Part shown: one piece after another, positions 44,095 to 53,212 of the stretch
Position numbering within the stretch: the stretch's first letter is position 1
How the letters are laid out: every line of letters starts with the position of its first letter
Source: Anaerostipes rhamnosivorans
GTDB lineage: Bacteria > Bacillota > Clostridia > Lachnospirales > Lachnospiraceae
Assembly (NCBI RefSeq): GCF_005280655.1
Contig: NZ_CP040058.1
Coordinates: 777,001 to 841,000, forward strand
Length of the DNA: 64,000 nucleotides
Direction: 5' to 3'
Translations under genes and position numbers: made by a program
Notes under the pieces: generated by a model
The model's input: the letters and a program-made list of their open reading frames with translations, nothing else
Databases searched by the model: none
What the model was told of the DNA's origin: nothing

Positions 44095-44133
44095 AAGCCC
44101 TGAAGTCCTGTGATGCAGGATTTTGGGGCTTTT
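44095..44133 (+). terminator. Second leader hairpin before ribD
   Basis: AAGCCC and GTCCTG pair with CAGGAT and GGGGCTT (one G-T), followed by TTTTCTATATTCTTT, ending 12 bases before the ribD ribosome site. It gives the leader a second possible stop. Confidence 0.75.
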
Positions 44134-44163
44134 CTATATTCTTTGAAAGGAGGTTTTTCTTTT

Positions 44164-45243
44164 ATGGAGGAACAGTTTATGAAACGGGCCATCCGTCTGG
44201 CCAGGAAAGGAATTGGATATACGAACCCCAACCCGGTCGTGGGTGCGGTTATTGTAAAAGGCGGCCGGGTGATCGGGGAGGGATTCCACGAGGCATACGG
44301 AGGCCTGCACGCAGAAAGAAATGCGTTTAAGAACTGTACAGAGGATCCCCAGGGGGCAGATCTTTATGTGACACTGGAGCCGTGCTGCCATTACGGAAAG
44401 ACACCGCCCTGTACAGAGGCCATCATGGAACATGGGATCCGCAGGGTTTATGTGGGAAACATGGACCCGAATCCTAAGGTAGCCGGCAGGGGTGTCCAGA
44501 TCCTCAGAGAACACGGGATTCAGGTGGAAACAGGAATCATGGAGGAAGAGTGTAGAAAGATCAATGACATCTTCTTTCATTACATCAGCCACGAGACACC
44601 CTATGTAGCTTTAAAATATGCTATGACTCTGGATGGCAAGATTGCTGTAAAAACAGGAGAGTCCAAATGGATCACCGGACAGGAAGCCAGAGAGCACGTC
44701 CATACTCTCAGACACAAGTATGCGGCCATTCTGGCAGGCATCGGAACCGTCCTCTGTGATGATCCTATGCTGAATGCCAGAGTAAGGGGCGGGAACAATC
44801 CGGTGCGTGTGATCTGCGACAGCAGGCTGAGGATCCCGCTTTCTTCCAAGATCGTTCAGAGTGCCAAAGTGATCCCGACCATCGTGGCCGCCTGCGAGAG
44901 AACAAAGAAAGCTGAAAAGCTGGAGGAGCTTGGCTGCCGGGTTCTGATCTGTCCGGAGAAAAAAGGGCAACTGGATCTGATGGAGCTGTTTCGGGCACTG
45001 AGAAAAGAAAAGATCGACAGTGTCCTTGTGGAGGGCGGAGCTGATATTAACGATTCGGTTATAAGGACCGGAGCTGTAAAAAAGATATATACCTATGTCG
45101 CTCCTAAACTGTTTGGAGGAAAACAGTCCAGATCCCCGGTAGAAGGAGAAGGGATTGAAAGGATCAGCGATGCTGTAATGTTAGATGGGCCGGAGATCAC
45201 CAAGATTGGTGAAGATCTTCTGCTGGAATATGAAGTGAGGTGA
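44164..45243 (+). CDS. ribD: Bifunctional riboflavin deaminase/reductase
   Basis: Carries out the second and third steps of riboflavin synthesis. The 359-residue protein has an N-terminal zinc deaminase (HAERNAF with His and Glu; PCCHYGKTPPC with the cysteines) and a C-terminal NADPH reductase of the dihydrofolate-reductase fold (about 145-359, KYAMTLDGKIA, ITGQEAREHVH). GAAAGGAGG at 44145-44153 fits the ATG at 44164; another ATG five codons on (MKRAIRLARKG) is possible. It is the first gene of the FMN-controlled operon. Confidence 0.96.
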   Translation: MEEQFMKRAIRLARKGIGYTNPNPVVGAVIVKGGRVIGEGFHEAYGGLHAERNAFKNCTEDPQGADLYVTLEPCCHYGKTPPCTEAIMEHGIRRVYVGNMDPNPKVAGRGVQILREHGIQVETGIMEEECRKINDIFFHYISHETPYVALKYAMTLDGKIAVKTGESKWITGQEAREHVHTLRHKYAAILAGIGTVLCDDPMLNARVRGGNNPVRVICDSRLRIPLSSKIVQSAKVIPTIVAACERTKKAEKLEELGCRVLICPEKKGQLDLMELFRALRKEKIDSVLVEGGADINDSVIRTGAVKKIYTYVAPKLFGGKQSRSPVEGEGIERISDAVMLDGPEITKIGEDLLLEYEVR

Positions 45244-45247
45244 AACA

Positions 45248-45892
45248 ATGTTTACAGGAATTATCGAAGAACTGGGAGCTGTCATATCCGTAAAGAGGGG
45301 AGGACAGTCTTCCATGATCAGGATTGGTGCATCAAAGATTCTGGAAGATTTACATACAGGGGACAGCATTGCAGTCAATGGCGTCTGTCTGACTGCCGTC
45401 GCATTTGACGGCCAGGGATTTATGGCAGATGTGATGAACGAGACTTTTGAGAAGAGCACGCTGGAAAGCCTGCGCCCCAAAGACCCGGTCAACCTGGAAC
45501 GGGCCATGAGTGCCGGGGGCCGGTTCGGCGGACATATAGTGGCAGGGCATGTGGACGGAACCGGGACGATTTTGTCAGTGAAACAGGATGCCAACGCAGT
45601 CTGGTTCAAAGTTGAGGTACGGCCTGAGATCCTGCGCTACTGTATTAAAAAGGGTTCTATCGCCATTGACGGGATCAGCCTGACCATTGCAGAGACAGGG
45701 ACTTCCTGGTTTCAAGTCTCGGTCATCCCCCATACCTTAAAGCAGACGGTACTGGGGTTCAGGAAGCCGGGGGAAGCGGTCAATCTGGAAAATGATATGA
45801 TCGGAAAATATGTGGAGAAACTGCTGGAACCAAAGACAGAAGAAAAAAGCAGCAGTTTGACAGAGGAAATGTTGATAAATGCAGGATTTTAG
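45248..45892 (+). CDS. ribE: Riboflavin synthase, alpha chain
   Basis: Dismutates two lumazines to riboflavin. The 214-residue protein consists of two lumazine-binding repeats of about 95 residues, the first opening with MFTGIIEELG and containing NGVCLTAV, the second with DGISLTIA. SAGGRFGGHIVAGHVDGTG is typical of the hinge. It starts 4 bases after ribD. In Gram-positive nomenclature this gene is called ribE; in E. coli the equivalent is ribC. Confidence 0.97.
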   Translation: MFTGIIEELGAVISVKRGGQSSMIRIGASKILEDLHTGDSIAVNGVCLTAVAFDGQGFMADVMNETFEKSTLESLRPKDPVNLERAMSAGGRFGGHIVAGHVDGTGTILSVKQDANAVWFKVEVRPEILRYCIKKGSIAIDGISLTIAETGTSWFQVSVIPHTLKQTVLGFRKPGEAVNLENDMIGKYVEKLLEPKTEEKSSSLTEEMLINAGF

Positions 45893-45903
45893 GAGGATAA
45901 GAA

Positions 45904-47100
45904 ATGAAATTCAGTACGATCGAAGAAGCATTGGAAGATTTAAGACAGGGAAAGATCATCATTGCCACAGACGATGAAGATAGGGAGAATGAGGGGGATT
46001 TTATCTGTGCCTCAGAATTTGCGGATACGCAGAACATCAACTTCATGGCAGTCCATGGAAAAGGCCTGATCTGCATGCCCATGAGCGCGGCTATGGGAGA
46101 GAAGCTTGGTCTTTCACCTATGGTAAGACAGAATACGGATAACCATGAAACTGCATTCACAGAGAGTATCGACCATGTGGAAACCACCACAGGCATCTCG
46201 GCAGTGGAGCGTTCCGTCACGGCCATAAAGTGTATGCAGGATGACATCAGGCCGGAGGATTTAAGGCGTCCGGGACATATGTTTCCTCTGATTGCAAAAG
46301 CCGGTGGAGTCATGGAGAGAAACGGGCACACAGAAGCCACGGTGGATCTGATGAAACTGGCGGGCCTGAAAGAAAGCGGACTTTGTTGTGAGATCATGAG
46401 AGAAGACGGGACCATGATGCGGACTGCTGAGCTTATGCAGCTGGCCGAAAAATTCGGCCTTAAGATGGTCACCATAAAAGCGCTGCAGAATTACCGCAAA
46501 AAACATGAGGTGTTCGTAAGCCGGGAGGTAGAGACCCCTATGCCCACAAAGTATGGGAACTTCAGAGCATACGGATATGTCAACCAGTTAAACGGAGAGC
46601 ATCATGTGGCGTTGGTCAAAGGCGATGTGGCGGATGGAAATCCAGTACTCTGCAGAGTTCATTCAGAGTGCCTGACAGGAGATACCTTCGGATCTCTGCG
46701 CTGTGACTGCGGAGACCAGTTTGCAAGAGCCATGCAGAGAATTGAGGAGGAAGGGCGGGGTATTCTGCTTTACTTAAGACAGGAGGGGCGGGGCATCGGC
46801 CTGATCAACAAACTAAAAGCTTATGCTCTCCAGGATCAAGGAATGGACACGGTGGAGGCGAATCTGGCTCTTGGTTTTGAGGAAGACCAGAGGGAGTATT
46901 ACATAGGAGCCCAGATCTTGAGGGATCTGGGGGCATCCAAGTTAAGGCTTTTAACCAACAATCCGACCAAGATCGAAGGGCTTGGAGATTTTGGCTTAGA
47001 GATCACAGAGCGGGTGCCGATCCAGATCAAGCTTACCGATTATGATAGGTTTTACATGAAGACGAAACAGGAAAAGATGGGACATTACTTAACGTATTAA
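45904..47100 (+). CDS. ribBA: Bifunctional dihydroxybutanone-phosphate synthase / GTP cyclohydrolase II
   Basis: Supplies both precursors of riboflavin. Residues 1 to about 200 are DHBP synthase ([22 protein letters not shown]), and residues from about 205 are GTP cyclohydrolase II, with the zinc ligands in [15 protein letters not shown] and the catalytic RQEGRGIGL. The 398-residue length is that of B. subtilis RibA. AGGAGG precedes the ATG, 12 bases after ribE. Confidence 0.97.
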   Translation: MKFSTIEEALEDLRQGKIIIATDDEDRENEGDFICASEFADTQNINFMAVHGKGLICMPMSAAMGEKLGLSPMVRQNTDNHETAFTESIDHVETTTGISAVERSVTAIKCMQDDIRPEDLRRPGHMFPLIAKAGGVMERNGHTEATVDLMKLAGLKESGLCCEIMREDGTMMRTAELMQLAEKFGLKMVTIKALQNYRKKHEVFVSREVETPMPTKYGNFRAYGYVNQLNGEHHVALVKGDVADGNPVLCRVHSECLTGDTFGSLRCDCGDQFARAMQRIEEEGRGILLYLRQEGRGIGLINKLKAYALQDQGMDTVEANLALGFEEDQREYYIGAQILRDLGASKLRLLTNNPTKIEGLGDFGLEITERVPIQIKLTDYDRFYMKTKQEKMGHYLTY

Positions 47101-47132
47101 TCAGCGGCAAACAATCAAAAAGGAGAAAAGAT

Positions 47133-47597
47133 ATGAATATTTTAGAAGGAAAATTAGTTGCGAAAGAGATGAAAGTGGGAATCGTGGCTGCCAGATTTAA
47201 CGAATTTATCGTATCCAAGCTGCTTAGTGGAGCATTGGACGGACTGCGCAGGCATGATGTGCGGGAGGATGACATTTCGGTGGCATGGGTCCCGGGAGCG
47301 TTTGAGATTCCAATCGCTGCCCAAAAGATGGCCGATTCAGGAAAATATGACGCTGTGATTTGTCTGGGTACCGTCATCCGAGGATCTACATCACATTATG
47401 ATTATGTCTGCAATGAAGTGTCCAAGGGCATTGCTCATGTGTCTATGGAAAGCCGGATCCCGGTACTGTTTGGAGTGCTGACAACGGAGAATATTGAGCA
47501 GGCTATCGAGCGCGCCGGCACCAAGGCAGGTAACAAGGGATATGACTGCGCATTGTCAGCCATAGAAATGGTAAATTTGCTCAAAGAGATCGGTTAA
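47133..47597 (+). CDS. ribH: 6,7-dimethyl-8-ribityllumazine synthase
   Basis: Joins the ribityl-pyrimidine with dihydroxybutanone phosphate. The 154-residue protein has the family segments [32 protein letters not shown] and FGVLTTEN. It forms pentamers or 60-mer shells in known cases. It ends the rib operon before a strong terminator. Confidence 0.97.
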   Translation: MNILEGKLVAKEMKVGIVAARFNEFIVSKLLSGALDGLRRHDVREDDISVAWVPGAFEIPIAAQKMADSGKYDAVICLGTVIRGSTSHYDYVCNEVSKGIAHVSMESRIPVLFGVLTTENIEQAIERAGTKAGNKGYDCALSAIEMVNLLKEIG

Positions 47598-47607
47598 ACT
47601 GGACGGA

Positions 47608-47654
47608 GCCGCTTATTTCCTGTAAAATAAAACAGGAAATAAGCGGCCTTTTTT
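47608..47654 (+). terminator. Intrinsic terminator after ribH
   Basis: A perfect 16-bp stem, GCCGCTTATTTCCTGT against its mate, with an 8-base loop and a T run of six. Confidence 0.95.
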
Positions 47655-47673
47655 CTATAGGAAAGTTCTATGA

Positions 47674-47732
47674 ACCTCCCTATGAATAAAAAAGGCTTTT
47701 CGGGCAAAATGTCCACAAATACATAGGGAGGT
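47674..47732 (+). promoter_or_regulatory. Stem covering the sirtuin ribosome site
   Basis: ACCTCCCTATG (47674-47684) is perfectly complementary to CATAGGGAGGT (47722-47732), which contains the AGGGAGGT ribosome site 6 bases before the sirtuin ATG. The 37-base loop has a small TTTT/AAAA hairpin. If the 5' arm is transcribed, translation would be off unless the stem opens. No clear promoter is seen between the ribH terminator and this stem. Confidence 0.6.
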
Positions 47733-47738
47733 ATCGCA

Positions 47739-48467
47739 ATGGATCAGATTGAACAACTTCAGAACATGATAGATGAAAGCAGCAGGATTGTGTTTTTTGG
47801 CGGGGCAGGAGTGTCTACAGAAAGCAATATCCCGGATTTCAGAAGTACTGACGGACTTTATAACCAGACTTACCAGTATCCTCCGGAAGTTATCGTAAGC
47901 CATACTTTTTTTGTACAGAAAACTGCAGAGTTTTATGACTTTTATAAAAAGAAAATGTTGTTTCCACAAGCCCAGCCAAACCCGGCCCATTTAAAGCTGG
48001 CCGAGCTTGAGAAGGCGGAAAAGCTCACAGCGATCGTCACACAGAATATTGACGGACTGCACCAAAAGGCAGGAAGTGAGAAGGTTTTTGAGCTGCATGG
48101 AAGCGTTCACAGAAATTACTGTCAGAGATGCCATAAGTTTTTTGACATAGACTATGTGGTAAAGAGCGAGGGTATCCCGCACTGTGATGAATGCCAGGGA
48201 CTGATCAAACCGGATGTTGTACTGTATGAGGAAGGGTTGGATGCATCTGTGATGCGGGGAGCCATCGATGCTATTTCCAAGGCGGATATGCTGATCATCG
48301 GGGGAACATCGCTGGTGGTATATCCTGCGGCGGGAATGATCGATTACTTCAGGGGAAAACATCTGGTACTGATCAACAGGGATGCTACGGGCAGGGACCG
48401 TCAGGCAGAGCTGTGCATAACGGACCCTATCGGAGAGGTTCTAGGGCAGATCAAGGTGAACCCATGA
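47739..48467 (+). CDS. cobB: NAD-dependent protein deacylase (sirtuin)
   Basis: Removes acyl groups from lysines using NAD. The 242-residue protein has the Rossmann motif GGAGVSTESNIPDFRS, the catalytic TQNIDGLHQKAG and HGS (His near residue 120), and four zinc cysteines (CQRC near 127-130, CDEC near 149-152). GGTSLVVYPA binds the ribose. The ribosome site lies in a strong stem. The stop overlaps the ATG of the NusG-domain gene (ATGA), so the two are translationally coupled. The symbol follows common usage; some Firmicutes call it srtN. Confidence 0.94.
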   Translation: MDQIEQLQNMIDESSRIVFFGGAGVSTESNIPDFRSTDGLYNQTYQYPPEVIVSHTFFVQKTAEFYDFYKKKMLFPQAQPNPAHLKLAELEKAEKLTAIVTQNIDGLHQKAGSEKVFELHGSVHRNYCQRCHKFFDIDYVVKSEGIPHCDECQGLIKPDVVLYEEGLDASVMRGAIDAISKADMLIIGGTSLVVYPAAGMIDYFRGKHLVLINRDATGRDRQAELCITDPIGEVLGQIKVNP

Positions 48468-48829
48468 AGAAAAAGGATCTGATATTGATCGGTCTTGTCC
48501 TTGCCGCAGCGGCAGCTGGGTTCTTATTTATGTACTCTTCAAAGAAAGACGGTGAGAAGGCCGTGGTAACAGTGAATGGGAAGGAAGTGTGGTCCGGCAG
48601 TCTCTCTGAGGACGCGGTCTACACAGTGAAAAGCAAGAACGGGACGAATGTGGTCCGAATTCAACACAAAAAAGTATCGGTTACGAAGGCAGACTGCCGC
48701 GATCAGATCTGCAGACGGCATAAAGCCATTGATAAAACCGGGGAGACGATCGTCTGCCTGCCCCATAAGGTGGTTGTGGAGATCAAGGACGGAACGAAGG
48801 AGAAGGAATATGACGGAATTACAAATTAA
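48464..48829 (+). CDS. NusG domain II-containing membrane-anchored protein
   Basis: A 121-residue protein with one N-terminal membrane segment (about 5-23, LILIGLVLAAAAAGFLF) and an outside domain of the NusG-II type: VTVNGKEVWSGSL, DCRDQICRRHKAI and GETIVCLPHKVVVEI. Despite the name it has nothing of transcription factor NusG except the fold of domain II. Three cysteines are present outside. It overlaps the sirtuin by four bases and precedes a Gx-type membrane protein and ApbE. Such proteins occur next to ApbE and Rnf-like redox genes; their function is unknown. Confidence 0.85.
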   Translation: MKKKDLILIGLVLAAAAAGFLFMYSSKKDGEKAVVTVNGKEVWSGSLSEDAVYTVKSKNGTNVVRIQHKKVSVTKADCRDQICRRHKAIDKTGETIVCLPHKVVVEIKDGTKEKEYDGITN

Positions 48830-48841
48830 GGAGTTCAGGCA

Positions 48842-49342
48842 ATGACCAGGAGGATTGCTGCGGACGGTATGTTTTTAACTCTGGCAATCGTAGTCTCTTA
48901 CATCGAAGTACTTCTGCCCATCCCGGTGGGAATTCCGGGGATCAAGATTGGACTGGCCAACGGAGTGATCATGGTGCTGCTATTTTTTACTACTTGGAAA
49001 CGGGCCTTATTCATCTCTGTGCTGAGAATACTGTTGGCAGGTTTTTTGTTCGGAAATCCAATGACCATCGTCTACAGTCTTGCAGGCGGCGTGTTGAGTA
49101 TCACTGTCATGGCTCTTTTAAAAAAGACAGGGGGGTTTTCAGCAGTGGGACTCAGTGTTGCCGGCGGAGTGGCGCATAACCTGGGGCAGCTCAGTGTCGC
49201 CGTGTTACTGATGGAGAATGTAAGAATCTATTATTATGCACCGGTGCTTCTGGTGACAGGAACCGTCGCCGGTATTGCCATCGGGGCATTGACAGCAGGG
49301 CTTGTAAAAAAGATACCGCCAGCCCTTTTTGCGCAGGGATAA
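48842..49342 (+). CDS. Gx transporter family / heptaprenyl-diphosphate-synthase component I-like membrane protein
   Basis: A 166-residue protein with five or six membrane segments, opening MTRRIAADGMFLTLAIVVSYIE and containing GIKIGLANGVIMVLLFF and GVAHNLGQLSVA. The family is often annotated as heptaprenyl diphosphate synthase component I, but the topology is like small S-component transporters. GGAG at 48830-48833 precedes the ATG. It sits between the NusG-domain gene and ApbE in one tight operon, so a role in moving or inserting a cofactor, perhaps a flavin or quinone precursor, is possible but unproven. Confidence 0.8.
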   Translation: MTRRIAADGMFLTLAIVVSYIEVLLPIPVGIPGIKIGLANGVIMVLLFFTTWKRALFISVLRILLAGFLFGNPMTIVYSLAGGVLSITVMALLKKTGGFSAVGLSVAGGVAHNLGQLSVAVLLMENVRIYYYAPVLLVTGTVAGIAIGALTAGLVKKIPPALFAQG

Positions 49343-49357
49343 CCACAGGAGGAAAAC

Positions 49358-50413
49358 ATGAAAAAGAGATTATGTACAGCTATGGTGATCCTGATCGCTG
49401 CTGTTGCGGCCGGAGGCTGCCAGAAGAAGGAAGAGATACAGAAATATTCCCATGTGGATTATGCCATGGGGACTGTGACCAATACGACCTTATATGGAAA
49501 CAGCCAGGATCTTAATGAGATTGAGCAGAAGATGATCGATGAGATGAAACAGCTGGAGACCGGGCAGCTGTCCTGGAGAAAACAATCTTCCGGCGTGGCA
49601 AAATTAAATCGGGGAAACAGGGGAAAAGTGTCACTGTCAGAACCCCTTTTTACCTGGCTTAAAAAATCCCTGCAGATTGCCAAAGACAGCGGAGGCGCCG
49701 CAGACCCTGCCATCGGCAGCCTGACGCAGATGTGGGACTTTGAGTCTAAAAATCCTTCCGCTCCCGATGCCCAAAAGATCAATGCACTGCTGAAGGAAGG
49801 TGTCATCAGCAATGCATATGAGCATGTGGAGCTTGATGACAAGAATAAAACAGTCAAGAAAAATTCATCTATAAAGATTGATCTTGGAGCATTTGGAAAA
49901 GGGATTGGAACGGATGAGGCATTAAAATTTTTAAAGAAGGATAAGAGTGTGACAGGCGCAATGGTAGCACTTGGAGGCAGTATCGTTGTCTATGGAGAGA
50001 AACCGGACGGGGAAGACTGGAAGGTTGGGATTCAGAATCCAAATGGGCAGCAGGGAGAGGCCATAGGGGGGGTGACAGTTAAGAGCGGAACCTTTATCTC
50101 CACTTCCGGAGACTATGAGAAATACTTTGTGGATAAAAAGACTGGGAAACGATATTTTCATATCTTGGATGAGAAAACCGGATATCCGGCCAAGACAGAG
50201 ATCACTTCCTGTACCATTGTGTGCGATTCTGGAATTGTCAGCGATGGACTGTCTACAGCATGTTTTGTGCTGGGACCTGAAAAAAGCCAGCCTCTGTTGA
50301 AAAAGTATGGCGCCAAAGCTATTTTTGTGGATAAGAAGAAAAATGTCTATGTGAGCAGCGGACTGGATTTCCAGCTTACTGACAATGAATACACCTTATC
50401 GCAATCATCCTGA
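49358..50413 (+). CDS. apbE: FAD:protein FMN transferase (ApbE), lipoprotein
   Basis: Moves FMN from FAD to a threonine of exported redox proteins, using Mg. The 351-residue protein has a lipoprotein signal with Cys21 (AAGGC), then IDLGAFGKGIGTDEAL, TFISTSGDYEKYF and FHILDEKTGYPA, the ApbE flavin and metal motifs. It should sit on the outer face of the membrane. AGGAGG precedes the ATG. It is the last gene of the sirtuin-NusG-Gx-ApbE operon. A target with an FMN-binding domain is not in this window. Nearness to the rib operon fits a flavin supply theme. Confidence 0.94.
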   Translation: MKKRLCTAMVILIAAVAAGGCQKKEEIQKYSHVDYAMGTVTNTTLYGNSQDLNEIEQKMIDEMKQLETGQLSWRKQSSGVAKLNRGNRGKVSLSEPLFTWLKKSLQIAKDSGGAADPAIGSLTQMWDFESKNPSAPDAQKINALLKEGVISNAYEHVELDDKNKTVKKNSSIKIDLGAFGKGIGTDEALKFLKKDKSVTGAMVALGGSIVVYGEKPDGEDWKVGIQNPNGQQGEAIGGVTVKSGTFISTSGDYEKYFVDKKTGKRYFHILDEKTGYPAKTEITSCTIVCDSGIVSDGLSTACFVLGPEKSQPLLKKYGAKAIFVDKKKNVYVSSGLDFQLTDNEYTLSQSS

Positions 50414-50436
50414 AAGAAGTAAATAATTTAGTAAAG

Positions 50437-51495
<1,059 letters not shown>

Positions 51496-51529
51496 TTAGT
51501 AACGAAAAACATTCTATATATTAACCTAT

Positions 51530-51558
51530 AGTATACCTTATTGCATGGAGTCCGTCCA
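51530..51558 (-). promoter_or_regulatory. Promoter of the GalR-like gene
   Basis: On the minus strand: TGGACG (51558-51553), 17 bases, TATACT (51535-51530). A TTTAGTAAC operator-like site (51495-51503) lies downstream, next to the ribosome site, consistent with self-repression. Confidence 0.55.
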
Positions 51559-51585
51559 GCCGGTGGTTATAAATTTATTATCGAT

Positions 51586-51654
51586 GTTTACTAAAAGATA
51601 GTTATTAAATTTGGTAAATATTTTAGTAAACTAATATTGAATTATTTACTAAAC
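51586..51654. promoter_or_regulatory. Operator cluster for the GalR-like repressor
   Basis: Three sites share the nonamer TTTACTAAA or its complement: GTTTACTAAAA (51586-51596), TTTTAGTAAAC (51621-51631) and TTTACTAAAC (51645-51654). Two more half-like copies are at 51495-51503 and 50427-50435. The near-palindromic core and the place between divergent gal genes suit a LacI-family repressor that loops DNA between sites. Confidence 0.7.
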
Positions 51655-51665
51655 GGTGTTACCAT
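51637..51665 (+). promoter_or_regulatory. Probable gal operon promoter
   Basis: TTGAAT (51637-51642), 17 bases, TACCAT (51660-51665). One TTTACTAAA operator lies exactly between the hexamers, so bound repressor would block polymerase. Confidence 0.5.
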
Positions 51666-51672
51666 AAAGCCA

Positions 51673-51711
51673 TACCCAAAGGGAAAACCGTATCTCACTC
51701 CCTTCGGGGGG
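51673..51711. repeat. Relative of the ygiT-inserted repeat in the gal leader
   Basis: This stretch aligns without gaps to 43564-43602 (31 of 39 positions). The ACTCCC/GGGGGT hairpin around TTCG takes the place of CACCC/GGGTG in the other copy. It lies downstream of the gal promoter, so it would be part of the leader RNA. Confidence 0.65.
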
Positions 51712-51764
51712 TACCACATGATTGGAGTGAGGCATTCTAAGAGCCGAACGGAAATCATGTGGTA
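51712..51764. repeat. Palindromic repeat element, copy 2
   Basis: TACCACATGATT and its mate form a perfect 12-bp stem. The inner 49 bp (51714-51762) are the reverse complement of 40225-40273 with one change (C-G for T-A). It follows directly on the hairpin repeat above and lies in the gal leader, about 50 bases before the symporter start. Confidence 0.88.
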
Positions 51765-51811
51765 AATGTCATAGGAACGATATTAAGATATGAAAACAGG
51801 AGGCTTTATGT

Positions 51812-53191
51812 ATGGAAACAAGAAAAAGCAGTGAAAAGGTACCGGGCAGGGTGAAATATACGTTTGCCTTCGGAGCACTTGGCAAGGATTTAATCTACGG
51901 AATGATCGCAACATTCTCAATGATTTATTTCACAGATATTTTAAAGGTATCACCGGCCTTCATCGGTATTGTATTTTTTGTAGCAAAATTGTGGGACGCA
52001 TTCAACGACTTATTCATGGGCATGCTGGTGGACAACACTAGGACAAGGTGGGGGAAATTTGTTCCCTGGCTGGTCGTCGGAACTCTGATCAACTCTGTCG
52101 TGTTCGTTGTATTATTTACGGATTTTCATTTGTCAGGTAACGCACTCTGTGTATTTGTGGCTGTGATCTATGTGGCGTGGGGCATGACCTATACGATCAT
52201 GGATATTCCGTATTGGTCCATCATCCCAAATCTGACCTCGGATCCAAGAGAGCGGGAAGTGGTATCCGTACTTCCGCGTATCTTTGCCAGCCTTGGCCAG
52301 TCACTGATCATTGCAGGATTCGGAGTGCAGATCATCGGGGCGCTGGGAGGAGGTTACATCGGATATCACAGGTTTGCGATGTTTATCGCCGGAATGTTTA
52401 TTTTTACCATTGGTGTTGCCGTGTTTAACCTGAAAGTAAAGGACGGCGGAAATGTGCCGTCCGAAAAAATATCTTTTCGGGGCGTATTTTCCATCATCAA
52501 GCAGAATGACCAGCTGCAGTCAGCAGTAGGTCTGATCCTGCTGTATAACGTAGGCATCCAGTTTATTATGGGGGTGGCAGTTTACTATTTTACATATGTG
52601 TGTGGAAATGCAGGAATGCTGTCCGCGTTTATGATCAGCGCCTCTATCGCAGAAGTGGTGGGACTTATCATCTTTCCGAAAGTGGCTGCCAGGCTTTCCA
52701 GAAAGGTATCCTTTCTACTGGCCTGTATTCTTCCGTTTGTGGGATTGGCGCTGCTCTTGGCTGTAGGATTTGTGTGCCCACAGAATATCGTGCTGACTGC
52801 CATTGCAGGAATTATTGTAAAGACGGGAACAGGACTGGAGCTTGGATGTGCCACCGTGTTCTTATCCGATGTGGTTGATTACGGGGAGTATAAGCTGGGA
52901 ACAAGAAATGAGTCAGTTGTCTTCTCTTTGCAGACATTGATCGTAAAGTTTACGGCAGCGCTGACCTCTCTTTTTATCGGATTTGCACTCCAGCAGACCG
53001 GTTATATCCCAAACAGCCCGGATCAGAGCCTTCTGACGATGAATTCTATCCGTGTTCTGATGTGTGCAGTGCCTGCGGTTTCCATGCTGGTGGCCTATGT
53101 AGTTTATAAAAAAGCATATAAGCTCAACGACAGCTTTATGAAACATGTGATTGAGACAATACAGGAAAGGAGATTTAAGGCAGAAGCATGA
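51812..53191 (+). CDS. GPH-family sugar:cation symporter
   Basis: A 459-residue permease with 12 membrane segments, of the glycoside-pentoside-hexuronide family (MelB/LacS type without the EIIA tail). The early segment FGALGKDLIYGMIATFSMIYF and the loop WDAFNDLFMGMLVDNTRTRWGKF are diagnostic, the latter holding the Asp residues that bind cation and sugar. AGGAGG precedes the ATG at 51812. As first gene before galK-galM-galT-galE it very likely imports galactose or a galactoside. No beta-galactosidase is in the operon. Confidence 0.92.
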   Translation: METRKSSEKVPGRVKYTFAFGALGKDLIYGMIATFSMIYFTDILKVSPAFIGIVFFVAKLWDAFNDLFMGMLVDNTRTRWGKFVPWLVVGTLINSVVFVVLFTDFHLSGNALCVFVAVIYVAWGMTYTIMDIPYWSIIPNLTSDPREREVVSVLPRIFASLGQSLIIAGFGVQIIGALGGGYIGYHRFAMFIAGMFIFTIGVAVFNLKVKDGGNVPSEKISFRGVFSIIKQNDQLQSAVGLILLYNVGIQFIMGVAVYYFTYVCGNAGMLSAFMISASIAEVVGLIIFPKVAARLSRKVSFLLACILPFVGLALLLAVGFVCPQNIVLTAIAGIIVKTGTGLELGCATVFLSDVVDYGEYKLGTRNESVVFSLQTLIVKFTAALTSLFIGFALQQTGYIPNSPDQSLLTMNSIRVLMCAVPAVSMLVAYVVYKKAYKLNDSFMKHVIETIQERRFKAEA

Positions 53192-53212
53192 TGCCCTGCC
53201 AGAGTGATATAG

